This document shows, piece after piece, positions 1 to 7,186 of a DNA stretch of 9,017 nt. Position 1 is the stretch's first letter, and the number at the start of each line of letters is the position of its first letter. Made by a program: the position numbers and the translations under genes. The stretch lies in assembly GCA_050486545.1 (NCBI GenBank), contig JBJHDM010000091.1, positions 1 through 9,017 on the forward strand. The letters run 5' to 3'. This stretch comes from DAOMNN01 sp050486545 (lineage in GTDB: Bacteria > Pseudomonadota > Gammaproteobacteria > Burkholderiales > Rhodocyclaceae). Under the pieces are notes generated by a model that saw only the letters and a program-made list of their open reading frames with translations, had not been told where the DNA came from and ran no database searches.

Positions 1-1707
1 GCCCATGCCGGCTTCGAACAGGGTTTTCTGCAGCGCCCGGTGCCGACCATGGACGAGAGCAGCGAACGCGGCCGCGGCGCCAGCGCCTCGGCGATTCGTA
101 CCGGCCAGCCTTTCGTGATCCGCAACCTCGCGACCGACGCCTATCCGGCATCGTGGCGCGGCGCCGCGCTGGAACGTGGCTATGCCTCGGTGCTGGGCCT
201 GCCGCTGCGCATCGACGGCGAGACTCAAGGGGCGATGGTGATCTACGCCGAGGAACCCGATGCCTTCGACCAGGCCGAACTCGAGCTGCTCTCCGAAATG
301 GCCGACGACCTCGCCTACGGTATCTCGGCCTTGCGCATGCGGGTCCGGCACCGGGAGGCGGAAGAACAGATCCGCCGCCTCGCCTACTACAGCCCGCTGA
401 CCGGGCTGCCCAACCGGCTCATGCTCAAGCAACGCCTTGACGAAGCCATCGCGCGGGCCAAGCTCGCCAACGCCTCCTTCCCGCTGCTGGTGCTCGACCT
501 GGACCGCTTTCGCGAGATCAACGAGGCTCTGGGTTACGAGCAGGCCGATGCGCTGCTGCGCGACATCGCGCCGAGGCTCGCCACGGTGCTCGAAGAAGGC
601 GAGTTCCTCGCCTACATCGGCGAGGACGCCTTTGCGGTACTCACGCCGGCCGGCGACGCCGAGTTCGGCCAGGAAGCCGCGCGCCGGGTACTGCAAGCCT
701 TCGACGAGCCGTTCGAACTGGCCGGACTGCGCATCGACGTCCGTGCCAGCGTCGGTATCGCGCTGTTCCCCGGCCATGGCGCCGATCCCGACTCGCTGAT
801 CCTGCGCGCCGATTCGGCGATGTATCTGGCCAAGCGCTCCAAGCTCGGATTCGCCCTCTATCCGGCAGGCAAGGGCAAGGACCACGCGCGCCGGCTGGCG
901 CTCGTGGGCGAGCTGGGCCGTGCCATCCAGGACGACGAGTTGCAACTCTACTGCCAGCCCAAGGTACATATGCCCACCGCGACGCTGTGCGGGGCCGAGG
1001 CGCTGGTGCGCTGGAACCACCCGAAACACGGCATGATGTCGCTCAACGAGGTCATCCCGCTGGCCGAGCAGACCGGGCTGATCCGACCGCTGACCTACTG
1101 GGTCATGAGCGCGGCGCTGCGGCAGGGCCATGCGTGGTCCGAAAGCGGCCTCGAGATACCGCTCGCGGTGAACGTGTCGGCGCGCAATCTGCGCGAGCCA
1201 CGTTTCATCGAACGCGTGCGCAACCTGCTCGCCACCTGGGGCACCGACCCCGCGCTGCTGCAGATCGAGGTCACCGAAAGCGCGCTGATGGAAGATCCGG
1301 CCGGCGCGCTCGAAACCCTCGAGGAGCTGCACCGCATGGGCATCGAGATCTGTATCGACGATTTCGGCACCGGCTACTCGTCGCTGAGCTATCTCAAGCG
1401 CCTGCCGGTCGACACCCTCAAGGTCGATCAGTCCTTCGTGCGCGACATCGTCAGCGACGAGAACTCCGCCACCATCGTGCGCTCGACCATAGACCTCGCG
1501 CACGACCTCGGACTGAAAGTCGTCGCCGAAGGTGTCGAAGACAAGCCGATCTGGGACCACCTCGCGACCCTGCACTGCGATATCGCGCAGGGCTACTACC
1601 TCTCCGAACCCATCCCGGTCGAAACCCTCGTCGACTGGCAGGCGCGCTCACACTGGACCTTCTCACCGCCCACACGCGCTCCCGCCGCACAACACTCCGC
1701 CGACTGA
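1..1707 (+). CDS. GAF-GGDEF-EAL c-di-GMP phosphodiesterase (5' partial)
   Basis: Predicted to hydrolyse cyclic di-GMP to pGpG in the cytoplasm. The frame is open to the window edge, so the true start lies upstream; GTG at 40 and ATG at 49 are internal. Domains in order: end of a GAF sensor (about nt 60-330), a short helical linker, GGDEF (about 385-870), EAL (about 910-1650). The GGDEF signature is degenerate: nt 619-633 encode GEDAF, and no RxxD inhibitory site precedes it, so cyclase activity is unlikely. The EAL active site looks complete: EAL at 997-1005, Asn 1171, Glu 1267, DDFGTGYSS from 1357, Lys 1420, Glu 1528 (AEGVE) and Gln 1588. Known for the family: degenerate GGDEF domains often bind GTP and stimulate the EAL domain. 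I infer a GAF-controlled phosphodiesterase. The next gene begins 122 bp downstream. Confidence 0.95.
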   Translation, partial: AHAGFEQGFLQRPVPTMDESSERGRGASASAIRTGQPFVIRNLATDAYPASWRGAALERGYASVLGLPLRIDGETQGAMVIYAEEPDAFDQAELELLSEMADDLAYGISALRMRVRHREAEEQIRRLAYYSPLTGLPNRLMLKQRLDEAIARAKLANASFPLLVLDLDRFREINEALGYEQADALLRDIAPRLATVLEEGEFLAYIGEDAFAVLTPAGDAEFGQEAARRVLQAFDEPFELAGLRIDVRASVGIALFPGHGADPDSLILRADSAMYLAKRSKLGFALYPAGKGKDHARRLALVGELGRAIQDDELQLYCQPKVHMPTATLCGAEALVRWNHPKHGMMSLNEVIPLAEQTGLIRPLTYWVMSAALRQGHAWSESGLEIPLAVNVSARNLREPRFIERVRNLLATWGTDPALLQIEVTESALMEDPAGALETLEELHRMGIEICIDDFGTGYSSLSYLKRLPVDTLKVDQSFVRDIVSDENSATIVRSTIDLAHDLGLKVVAEGVEDKPIWDHLATLHCDIAQGYYLSEPIPVETLVDWQARSHWTFSPPTRAPAAQHSAD

Positions 1708-1770
1708 ACGGGCAATAGCCCGCGGCCACGACGCGTGCGTCGCATGCACTGGGCGTGACGTCGCGACCGT

Positions 1771-1796
1771 GTCGAACCGGCGACGGCCCGTTCGAC
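1771..1796. repeat. inverted repeat upstream of the SRPBCC gene
   Basis: GTCGAAC (1771-1777) and GTTCGAC (1790-1796) are exact reverse complements. After one C-C mismatch the stem continues for three more pairs (GGC/GCC) around a GACG tetraloop. It ends 33 bp before the ATG at 1830 and has no T-tract after it, so it is not a standard intrinsic terminator. It could be an operator half-site pair or a leader hairpin. Confidence 0.5.
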
Positions 1797-1829
1797 TACA
1801 CCCCACACCACACGGCCCGGGAGCCCGTC

Positions 1830-2240
1830 ATGAAAATCACCATCGAAACGCTCGTGCACAATGACCTCGACCGCGTCTGGCAGGCCTGGACCACGCCCGA
1901 CGACATCAAGCAGTGGAACACCGCCTCGGACGCGTGGCACACCACCGTGAGCACCGTAGACCTGCGCGAAGGCGGACGCTTTCTGTCGCGCATGGAGGCC
2001 CGGGACGGCAGCGCCGGCTTCGACTTCGAAGGCATCTACACGCGCATCGTGCCGCACCGGCTCATCGAATACCGGCTGAGTGACGGGCGCGCGGTCGCCG
2101 TCGAATTCATCGCGCGCGCGGACGGCGTCCTCGTCAGCACCGCGTTCGAGCCGGAAGACGCAAATCCGGTGGAAATGCAGCGCGCCGGCTGGCAGGCCAT
2201 CCTCGACAATTTCGGGCGCCACGCAAGCCGGGCCGCGTGA
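1830..2240 (+). CDS. SRPBCC / AHSA1-domain protein
   Basis: A 136-residue protein of the START/Bet v1-like superfamily, AHSA1-type. These are cytoplasmic proteins with a helix-grip pocket that binds hydrophobic ligands; the ligand here is unknown. Seen in the sequence: the N-terminal strand and helix with VWQAWTTPDDIKQWN (about residues 14-28), then LREGGRFLSRME, GFDFEGIYTRIVPHRLIEY, and the C-terminal helix RAGWQAILDNFGRH, all typical of the family. The start at 1830 was chosen because GGGAG (1819-1823) lies 6 bp before it and because the longer open frame back to 1755 adds a sequence unlike the family. The length matches a single-domain member. The glutathione S-transferase gene follows after 64 bp in the same direction, and the two may be co-transcribed. 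SRPBCC-GST neighbours suggest small-molecule or stress metabolism, but nothing more specific can be read. Confidence 0.9.
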   Translation: MKITIETLVHNDLDRVWQAWTTPDDIKQWNTASDAWHTTVSTVDLREGGRFLSRMEARDGSAGFDFEGIYTRIVPHRLIEYRLSDGRAVAVEFIARADGVLVSTAFEPEDANPVEMQRAGWQAILDNFGRHASRAA

Positions 2241-2265
2241 CAGCTCGCCGGTCACCGACGCCGCC

Positions 2266-2271
2266 TATACT
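2266..2271 (+). promoter_or_regulatory. candidate -10 element before the GST gene
   Basis: TATACT matches the sigma-70 -10 consensus at five of six positions and stands 33 bp before the GST start codon. No good -35 hexamer is visible 16-18 bp upstream, so this is a weak candidate for a separate GST promoter. Confidence 0.3.
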
Positions 2272-2304
2272 TTCAGGGCCCGACCGAACACGGAGGCTTC
2301 CCGC

Positions 2305-2925
2305 ATGAGCACCGAACTCGTCTTCCATACCAACCCCTTCTCGCGCGGCGGCATCGTCCATTGGATGCTGGAAGAAGTCGGCGCGCCATACCGCATCGAA
2401 ACACTGCAGTTCGGCCCGGAAATGAAGCGCCCGGAATACCTTGCCATCAATCCGATGGGCAAGGTTCCGGCCATCCGTCACGGCAGTACCGTCGTCACCG
2501 AGGCCGCCGCAATCTGTGCCTACCTCGCCGACGCTTTCCCCGACGCCGGTCTTGCACCGCCCACCGACGAGCGCGGCGACTACTACCGCTGGCTGTTCTT
2601 CGTCGCCGGGCCGCTGGAAACCGCCATCACACTGCGGGACGCGGGCATCACCCCGTCACCCGAACAGGAGGCCCGCTACGGTCATGGCAATTATCAACGC
2701 GTTGTCGACACGCTGGCCGCAGCCGTACGCGACCGCCCCTACATCGCCGGCACACGCTTCAGCGCCGCCGACGTCTACGTCGGCTCGCACATCGGCTGGG
2801 GCATGCAATTCGGCTCGCTCGAGAAACGGCCGGAATTCGAAACCTACTGGAACGGCCTCAAGGACCGCCCCGCGCACAGGCGCGTGGAGGCCTTCATGCG
2901 TGACGCATCGCCTCCCGGAGGATGA
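2305..2925 (+). CDS. glutathione S-transferase family protein
   Basis: A 206-residue cytosolic GST, predicted to conjugate or otherwise use glutathione on electrophilic substrates. The N-terminal thioredoxin-like domain (residues 1-80) has NPFSRGGIVHWMLEE, where Ser13 is the likely catalytic or GSH-activating residue. It also has the cis-proline segment GKVPAI (52-57) and the glutathione gamma-glutamyl binding motif VTEAAAICAYLAD, where the usual Ser after Glu66 is Ala. The C-terminal all-helical domain (about 88-200) carries the N-capping box SAADVY (153-158) and ends in RPAHRR, both standard. CGGAGG at 2291-2296 lies 8 bp before the ATG and fixes the start. The Glu-Ala in place of Glu-Ser is a mild departure that may weaken GSH binding. 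The substrate cannot be told. Confidence 0.93.
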   Translation: MSTELVFHTNPFSRGGIVHWMLEEVGAPYRIETLQFGPEMKRPEYLAINPMGKVPAIRHGSTVVTEAAAICAYLADAFPDAGLAPPTDERGDYYRWLFFVAGPLETAITLRDAGITPSPEQEARYGHGNYQRVVDTLAAAVRDRPYIAGTRFSAADVYVGSHIGWGMQFGSLEKRPEFETYWNGLKDRPAHRRVEAFMRDASPPGG

Positions 2926-3219
2926 AACGAGTCGGGTCCGCCGGCGCGCACCTGACCGGCGGCCTGCTTCTCTCCGGCGCCTTGCAGGACGCACTGCACA
3001 CCCTCGCTGAACTGCGAGATTGCATCGTCTTCCTGCACTCCAAGAGCCGGGATCGGGAGCTATGCTGGAAAGGGATGCCGGCCCGACAAGAACGGCCCGC
3101 TATCGACGGCACCGGCCGTTGCCCGGACAAGGATTCCGGGCCCGTGCCACGGAACGGGCCGACAGCGGAGGTTCGCCCGCCGCACGAAAGCGTCAAAACC
3201 GATCCGAAGGAGCACGCGC
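2926..3219. other. 294-bp non-coding gap with a hairpin cluster (3091-3160)
   Basis: I see no convincing gene here. The right part holds three short inverted repeats. AACGGCC (3091-3097) pairs with GGCCGTT (3114-3120). CCCGGA (3122-3127) pairs with TCCGGG (3135-3140). GGCCCGT (3139-3145) pairs with ACGGGCC (3154-3160). The second and third share two bases, so they cannot form fully together. None is followed by a T-tract. The cluster sits 60-130 bp upstream of the membrane-protein gene at 3220, so it would lie in its leader if transcription starts before 3091. High GC makes some of this expected by chance. Confidence 0.4.
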
Positions 3220-4281
3220 ATGTCCGAGCCCCTCTTGGTGCCGCCGCCCCCCGAGGCCGACAGCGCCGCGCGCATCGCGGCGGCGATCGGGGCCATCGGC
3301 GCTTCGGATCGCGACGACTACGTCATCGCCCCCCTCACCCATGCCGAGCGCTATCGCGATACGCCACTGGCGCGACTGCTGAACGGCAGCGCGGCGCAAC
3401 TCGCCGCCGAACGTTACGAGCGGCATGACGCGCGGGCGCTCGAGTACCAGACCGGTTTCGAGACCACCTCGCGGCGCGCCCGAACGGCGGTGTTCACCGC
3501 CGGTTCCGCCACCGCCGTGCTGCTCGCCGCGGGCGGCGTCAGCGGCCTGTTTCCCGGCTTCGGGCTCGAACCGCTGCTGGTGGGCGCCGGCGTGGTCACC
3601 ATTCTTTCCGGCGCACTGGCGGCAATGTGGATCCGGCGCATCAAGGACGGGCGCCTGCTCGAATGCTGGATGACCGAACGCGCCCGGGCCGAGAGCCACC
3701 GGCTGGATTACTTCGCGCGCGTCACCGGTGCGGACTGCGAGGCCCCCCTGCTGCAACTCGAATATTTCCGGCGTTACCAGTTCGACGTTCAGCGCACCTA
3801 TTACCGGCGTCGCGGTGACGACCACCGCCGCGCGGCAAGCCGTGCCTTGGCGCGCAGCAGTCTGGGCATGGCCGCGGGCGCGGCCGCCAGCGGACTGGCC
3901 GGCGTGCTGGCGGCCATACACCTGGGGTGGACGGCGCTGGCCGGACTGGGCCTGATCGGGCAGGCCTGGGCGACACGCATCGCCAACGCCGAGGCCACGG
4001 CCCAGAACCAGCGCAATGCCGAGCGCTACGAGCGCACCGGCGACACGCTCGACCATTTGTTCGAGCGTCTGCAAGCGGTGCGCGAGGCCGTGGCCGGCGG
4101 GGACCGGCAGGTCCTCGAGCAGTTCGTCGAGGTCGTGCACGAGCAGCTTTCGCTCGAGCACCGGCAATGGCTCGAGGAGCAGGAAGCCGCGAGCAAGGCC
4201 GTCGACCGGCTCGAAGGCATGCTGGCCCGCTATCGCGACGAGCGCCAGGGTGGAACGGCCAGGGAACGCAGCCCGGACTGA
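3220..4281 (+). CDS. four-TM membrane protein, SLATT-like (2TM effector-like), function unknown
   Basis: A 353-residue inner-membrane protein that I cannot assign with certainty. Hydrophobic segments fall in two pairs: about 89-109 and 118-138, then 214-232 and 236-253. Each pair is preceded by an Arg/Tyr-rich helix (around 61-88; around 183-212) and followed by a long amphipathic helix with similar wording (ESHRLDYFAR at 158-167; TGDTLDHLFERL at 273-284), so the protein looks internally duplicated. A C-terminal helical tail with VHEQLSLEHRQWLEEQE (306-322) follows. This hairpin plus post-TM helix ending in an E-H-x-x-W segment recalls SLATT/DUF4231-type 2TM domains, known from nucleotide-dependent conflict systems. 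That resemblance is from memory of the pattern, not a search. AAGGAG (3207-3212) lies 7 bp before the ATG. The next gene starts 15 bp after the stop, so they form an operon. No signal peptide is seen. Confidence 0.85.
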   Translation: MSEPLLVPPPPEADSAARIAAAIGAIGASDRDDYVIAPLTHAERYRDTPLARLLNGSAAQLAAERYERHDARALEYQTGFETTSRRARTAVFTAGSATAVLLAAGGVSGLFPGFGLEPLLVGAGVVTILSGALAAMWIRRIKDGRLLECWMTERARAESHRLDYFARVTGADCEAPLLQLEYFRRYQFDVQRTYYRRRGDDHRRAASRALARSSLGMAAGAAASGLAGVLAAIHLGWTALAGLGLIGQAWATRIANAEATAQNQRNAERYERTGDTLDHLFERLQAVREAVAGGDRQVLEQFVEVVHEQLSLEHRQWLEEQEAASKAVDRLEGMLARYRDERQGGTARERSPD

Positions 4282-4296
4282 AAGCGGGAGACAACC

Positions 4297-5958
4297 ATGA
4301 CGCCGGACAACGGCACCCTGCTCGCCACCGCCATGCTGCCGGCGGGCCTGGTGTTCAGTGCGCTGCTCAGTGCCCTGGTGTCGGCATGGCTGCTGTGGCT
4401 TTACCGCCGGGCGGTGCTGCGCGGCATGGCGCGCATTGCGGGCGTGCCGAGCGCAGCCGAAGCAACCCTGCCGGCACCGCCGCCCGAGATCCCGCTGCGC
4501 ATCGTCCCCCTCGAGGCGCGGGCCGCCCCCGGGCCACCACCCGCGTTGGCGCTCGAGAGCGCGCGGGCGCTTCGCCGGGCAGCCACGGCCTATGGGCTCG
4601 CGGGCCTGGCCTACGCCGTGGTGCTGGCCACGCCCTGGATGCTGTTCGCCGGAGACGGCTGGTCGCTCGGGCGCTGGCTTTGGCTGCTCGTCTGTTATGC
4701 CTGGCCCGCCACCCTCGCGCTCGGCCTGGTCGCGGCCGCCAGCCCCGGCGAGCGCTGTCGGCTGGTCGGGGCTTACGCGCTCATCCTCGCAGTCGTGGCC
4801 ACATTCGTTCTGGTCCGCAATCCCGGCCTGACACCCGGCCAGCTCGCGTTCTTCTGGCTCTATGCCAACGCACCGGCGACGCTGCTGCTGGCGGCCTTTC
4901 TGAGACGCCCGGTGCGGGCGGTCGGCCCGCTGGTGTTCGCCTTCATGGCAGCCGTCGTCACCGGCGCCTTTCTGGCGGTCGAAGCGGCGCGTCATTTCGA
5001 GCCGGTGCTGTTGGCGATGGCCACCGTCGGCTCGGCGCTCGGACTGGGCGCAGCGGGCACGTTCCTGTTGCTGCAGCTTGTCGGGATACTGGCGTTCGGC
5101 CTGCTCGGCCGCTGGCTGCTGGGCTGGGTCGGCGAACGCTACCGCAGCCGGCGCACCAGCGACGAGTCCCTGCGGCTCGACGCACTGTGGCTGCTGTTCG
5201 CCGTCGCACAGTCGTTCACCTTCGCCTTCGAAGGCCTGATCTGGCTGCTTGCGGCACCGCTGGCCTTCGTGGCCTACAAGGGCGTCGCCACGGTCGCCTT
5301 GCGCGGACTGGCGCGCGCCCCTGAGCAGGCCGCCTGCACCTTGCTCGTGCTGCGGGTGTTTGCGCTGGGAACGCGCAGCCAACGCCTGTTCGACCTGCTG
5401 ACCACGCGCTGGCTGCGTTCGGGCCCGATCACGCTGATCGCCGGTCCCGACCTGGTGACCCGCACCGCCGCACCGCACGAGTTTCTCGACTTCGTCGGAG
5501 GCCGGCTGGCGCACAATTTCGTGCGCGGCGAGGCGGATCTGGCGCGCCGGCTGGCGCAACTCGAGGCCGACCCGGACCCGGACGGGCGCTATCGCGTCAA
5601 CGAACTGTTCTGCCACGCCGATACCTGGCAGGCCGGCATGCGCGCACTGGCGGCGCGCAGCGATGCCATCCTGATGGACCTGAGGAGCTTCTCGGCGGGC
5701 AATCAGGGCTGCATCTACGAACTCTCCCACCTGCTGGACCGGGTCGACCTGAACCGGGTTGTCTTCGTCGTCGACGCCAGCACCGACACACCCTTGCTCG
5801 AGCGTACCTTCGCCGCGCTGTGGCGCAGAACCGCCGCCGACTCGCCCAACCGGCGGGCAGCGGCCCCGACCGCCCGACTGCTCAAGGCATCCGGGGCAAC
5901 ACCCGGAGTACTGCGCGGCTTGCTGCGGGAACTCTACGCCAGCGCACGCCCGGCATGA
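4297..5958 (+). CDS. polytopic membrane protein with C-terminal TIR-like alpha/beta domain
   Basis: A 553-residue protein, unrecognised as a named family. The first membrane helix (about 8-36) is followed by a Pro/Ala-rich cytoplasmic stretch (50-90). Further hydrophobic helices lie near 98-117, 125-147, 155-173, 182-202, 208-228, 236-277 (probably two) and 295-328. The last 210 residues are soluble. In order they read strand LLVLRVF (349-355), helix, strand ITLIAGPD (378-385), helices, strand DAILMDLRSF (456-465), helix with GCIYEL (471-476), and strand RVVFVVDAST (487-496). Alternating strands and helices, plus Cys-x-x-Glu-Leu opening the helix after a strand, resemble the second half of TIR domains, where that Glu is catalytic for NAD cleavage. 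Assignment as TIR-like is my inference; a SLOG-like or other Rossmann fold is possible. GGGAGA (4286-4291) precedes the ATG by 5 bp. The gene is tightly coupled to the four-TM gene before it. Confidence 0.85.
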   Translation: MTPDNGTLLATAMLPAGLVFSALLSALVSAWLLWLYRRAVLRGMARIAGVPSAAEATLPAPPPEIPLRIVPLEARAAPGPPPALALESARALRRAATAYGLAGLAYAVVLATPWMLFAGDGWSLGRWLWLLVCYAWPATLALGLVAAASPGERCRLVGAYALILAVVATFVLVRNPGLTPGQLAFFWLYANAPATLLLAAFLRRPVRAVGPLVFAFMAAVVTGAFLAVEAARHFEPVLLAMATVGSALGLGAAGTFLLLQLVGILAFGLLGRWLLGWVGERYRSRRTSDESLRLDALWLLFAVAQSFTFAFEGLIWLLAAPLAFVAYKGVATVALRGLARAPEQAACTLLVLRVFALGTRSQRLFDLLTTRWLRSGPITLIAGPDLVTRTAAPHEFLDFVGGRLAHNFVRGEADLARRLAQLEADPDPDGRYRVNELFCHADTWQAGMRALAARSDAILMDLRSFSAGNQGCIYELSHLLDRVDLNRVVFVVDASTDTPLLERTFAALWRRTAADSPNRRAAAPTARLLKASGATPGVLRGLLRELYASARPA

Positions 5959-5976
5959 AAAAGCAGGCCGTCGCTC

Positions 5977-6555
5977 TCACGCAGGTCGCCGCACGCCCTC
6001 ACCGTCACAGGCACCGCATGACTCGCCGTTATCCAGCAGACCCGAACCACCACAGGCCTCGCAACACGTGCACAGGTCGTCAAGCCCTTCCTTGATGCTC
6101 AGGACAATGAAGGACACCGGGATGGCGGAATCGCCGATGATTTCAAGCATCTCCTGCATCACCTCCAGCAGCCAGTCCACGGATGCCGAATACTTTGCCG
6201 CCACGGCAACAATCTCGGGATTCTTCAGGTAGTCGTCCATCGCCTTCAAGAGCTCTGCCTTCCTGCGGCAATAGTCGTATTCATCGCAGATGCGGTTCCC
6301 GCCTCCTTGCCGCAAGGGCAAAACCAGAAGCAGTCCGACTCTCTTCTGCGCCCTTCTCTTGAGCCTCCAGTACTCGTCGAACAGCCGCCGTACCAGCCCC
6401 GGCTTCTGCCGGCCCATCAGAATCCGTACCGGCGACCACACGAGGTAGGCCTTCAGGTCTCTCGTCACCCTTTGGCGCAGTTCCTCGTCGCTCAGGGCAA
6501 GGCAGTGTTCGACCTCCTCCCGATCGATCGAAGCGCTCTTCGTCTTGATTGGCAT
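5977..6555 (-). CDS. small protein with C-terminal DnaJ-like CxxCxGxG pair, function unknown
   Basis: A 192-residue protein I do not recognise. The N-terminal two thirds are charged and helical (DREEVEHCLALSDEELRQRV; a basic run RRLFDEYWRLKRRAQKR near 56-72). A moderately hydrophobic stretch lies near 138-153. The C-terminus has two CxxCxGxG repeats, CEACGGSG (165-172) and CGACDGEG (180-187), like half of the DnaJ central domain; four Cys could hold one zinc ion. Extra Cys occur at 18, 90, 96, 162 and 164. There is no J-domain, so it is not DnaJ itself. AGGGGG (6560-6565 on the + coordinate) lies 4 bp before the start. GC is about 56% over 6121-6300 by hand count, below the neighbours, which suggests a different origin. 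It converges on the TIR-like gene with only 18 bp between stop codons. Confidence 0.75.
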   Translation of the reverse strand: MPIKTKSASIDREEVEHCLALSDEELRQRVTRDLKAYLVWSPVRILMGRQKPGLVRRLFDEYWRLKRRAQKRVGLLLVLPLRQGGGNRICDEYDYCRRKAELLKAMDDYLKNPEIVAVAAKYSASVDWLLEVMQEMLEIIGDSAIPVSFIVLSIKEGLDDLCTCCEACGGSGLLDNGESCGACDGEGVRRPA

Positions 6556-6639
6556 GGTGCCCCCTGACTGTCGGCTCGAATACGTCGCGCCTTATGGAAA
6601 CGCTGAAGAATTCGCCTCGCGCCTCGGCGGAGCTGTGCT

Positions 6640-6695
6640 GTAGGAGCGGCGATAGCCGCGAACAACCGCCGTTTCGCGGCTATCGCCGCTCCTAC
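6640..6695. repeat. REP-type palindromic pair (REPIN-like)
   Basis: Two 23-bp arms (6640-6662 and 6673-6695) are perfect reverse complements separated by a 10-bp loop. Each arm begins GTAGGAGCGGC and contains its own mini-hairpin, GCGGC-GATA-GCCGC, which is the known layout of REP elements with a GTAG head that are mobilised by RAYT transposases (established for Pseudomonas, Stenotrophomonas and relatives). It lies between two - strand genes, 53 bp after the stop of the DUF2200 gene. It may act in mRNA 3' end stability, but no T-tract marks a classical terminator. No RAYT gene is in the window. Confidence 0.92.
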
Positions 6696-6749
6696 CGAAA
6701 CACGCACTGACGACTATGCAATAAATCAGCGGCGAGCAGGCCCCCGCGA

Positions 6750-7097
<348 letters not shown>

Positions 7098-7186
7098 CAT
7101 TCCTCCCCAGGAAAGGCTTCGTCAGGGCGAGACACGGGATCGGTGCTCGCTCCCGGATGGGCGGCAGGGCTTCCGCTGCCCGTTCC

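Noticed and set aside
1709..1722. Hairpin CGGGC-AATA-GCCCG just after the EAL gene stop
   Set aside because: Only five pairs and no T-tract, so I do not call it a terminator.
1729..1742. Palindrome CGACGC-GT-GCGTCG between the EAL and SRPBCC genes
   Set aside because: The 2-base centre is too small for a hairpin, and such CG-rich palindromes are common at this GC content. It was not kept as an operator.
2922..3428. A 168-codon frame starting ATGA over the GST stop codon
   Set aside because: GGAGG touches the ATG with no spacing, the frame runs about 210 bp into the SLATT-like gene, and the protein shows no family pattern.
3927..5324. A 465-codon + strand frame overlapping the two membrane genes
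   Set aside because: Arg/Ala/Gly-rich shadow of the real frames, with no start signal and no recognisable domain.
3193..5730. An 845-codon open frame on the - strand, antisense to both membrane-protein genes
   Set aside because: Its protein is rich in Arg, Gln, Gly and His with no domain or hydrophobic pattern, as expected for an antisense frame in very GC-rich DNA. The + strand genes have ribosome binding sites, TM helices and a clear domain order.
7160..7184. Possible terminator hairpin after the membrane coiled-coil gene (GGCAG...CTGCC)
   Set aside because: Short stem with a bulge and a 3-base loop, and no T-tract in the - strand direction.
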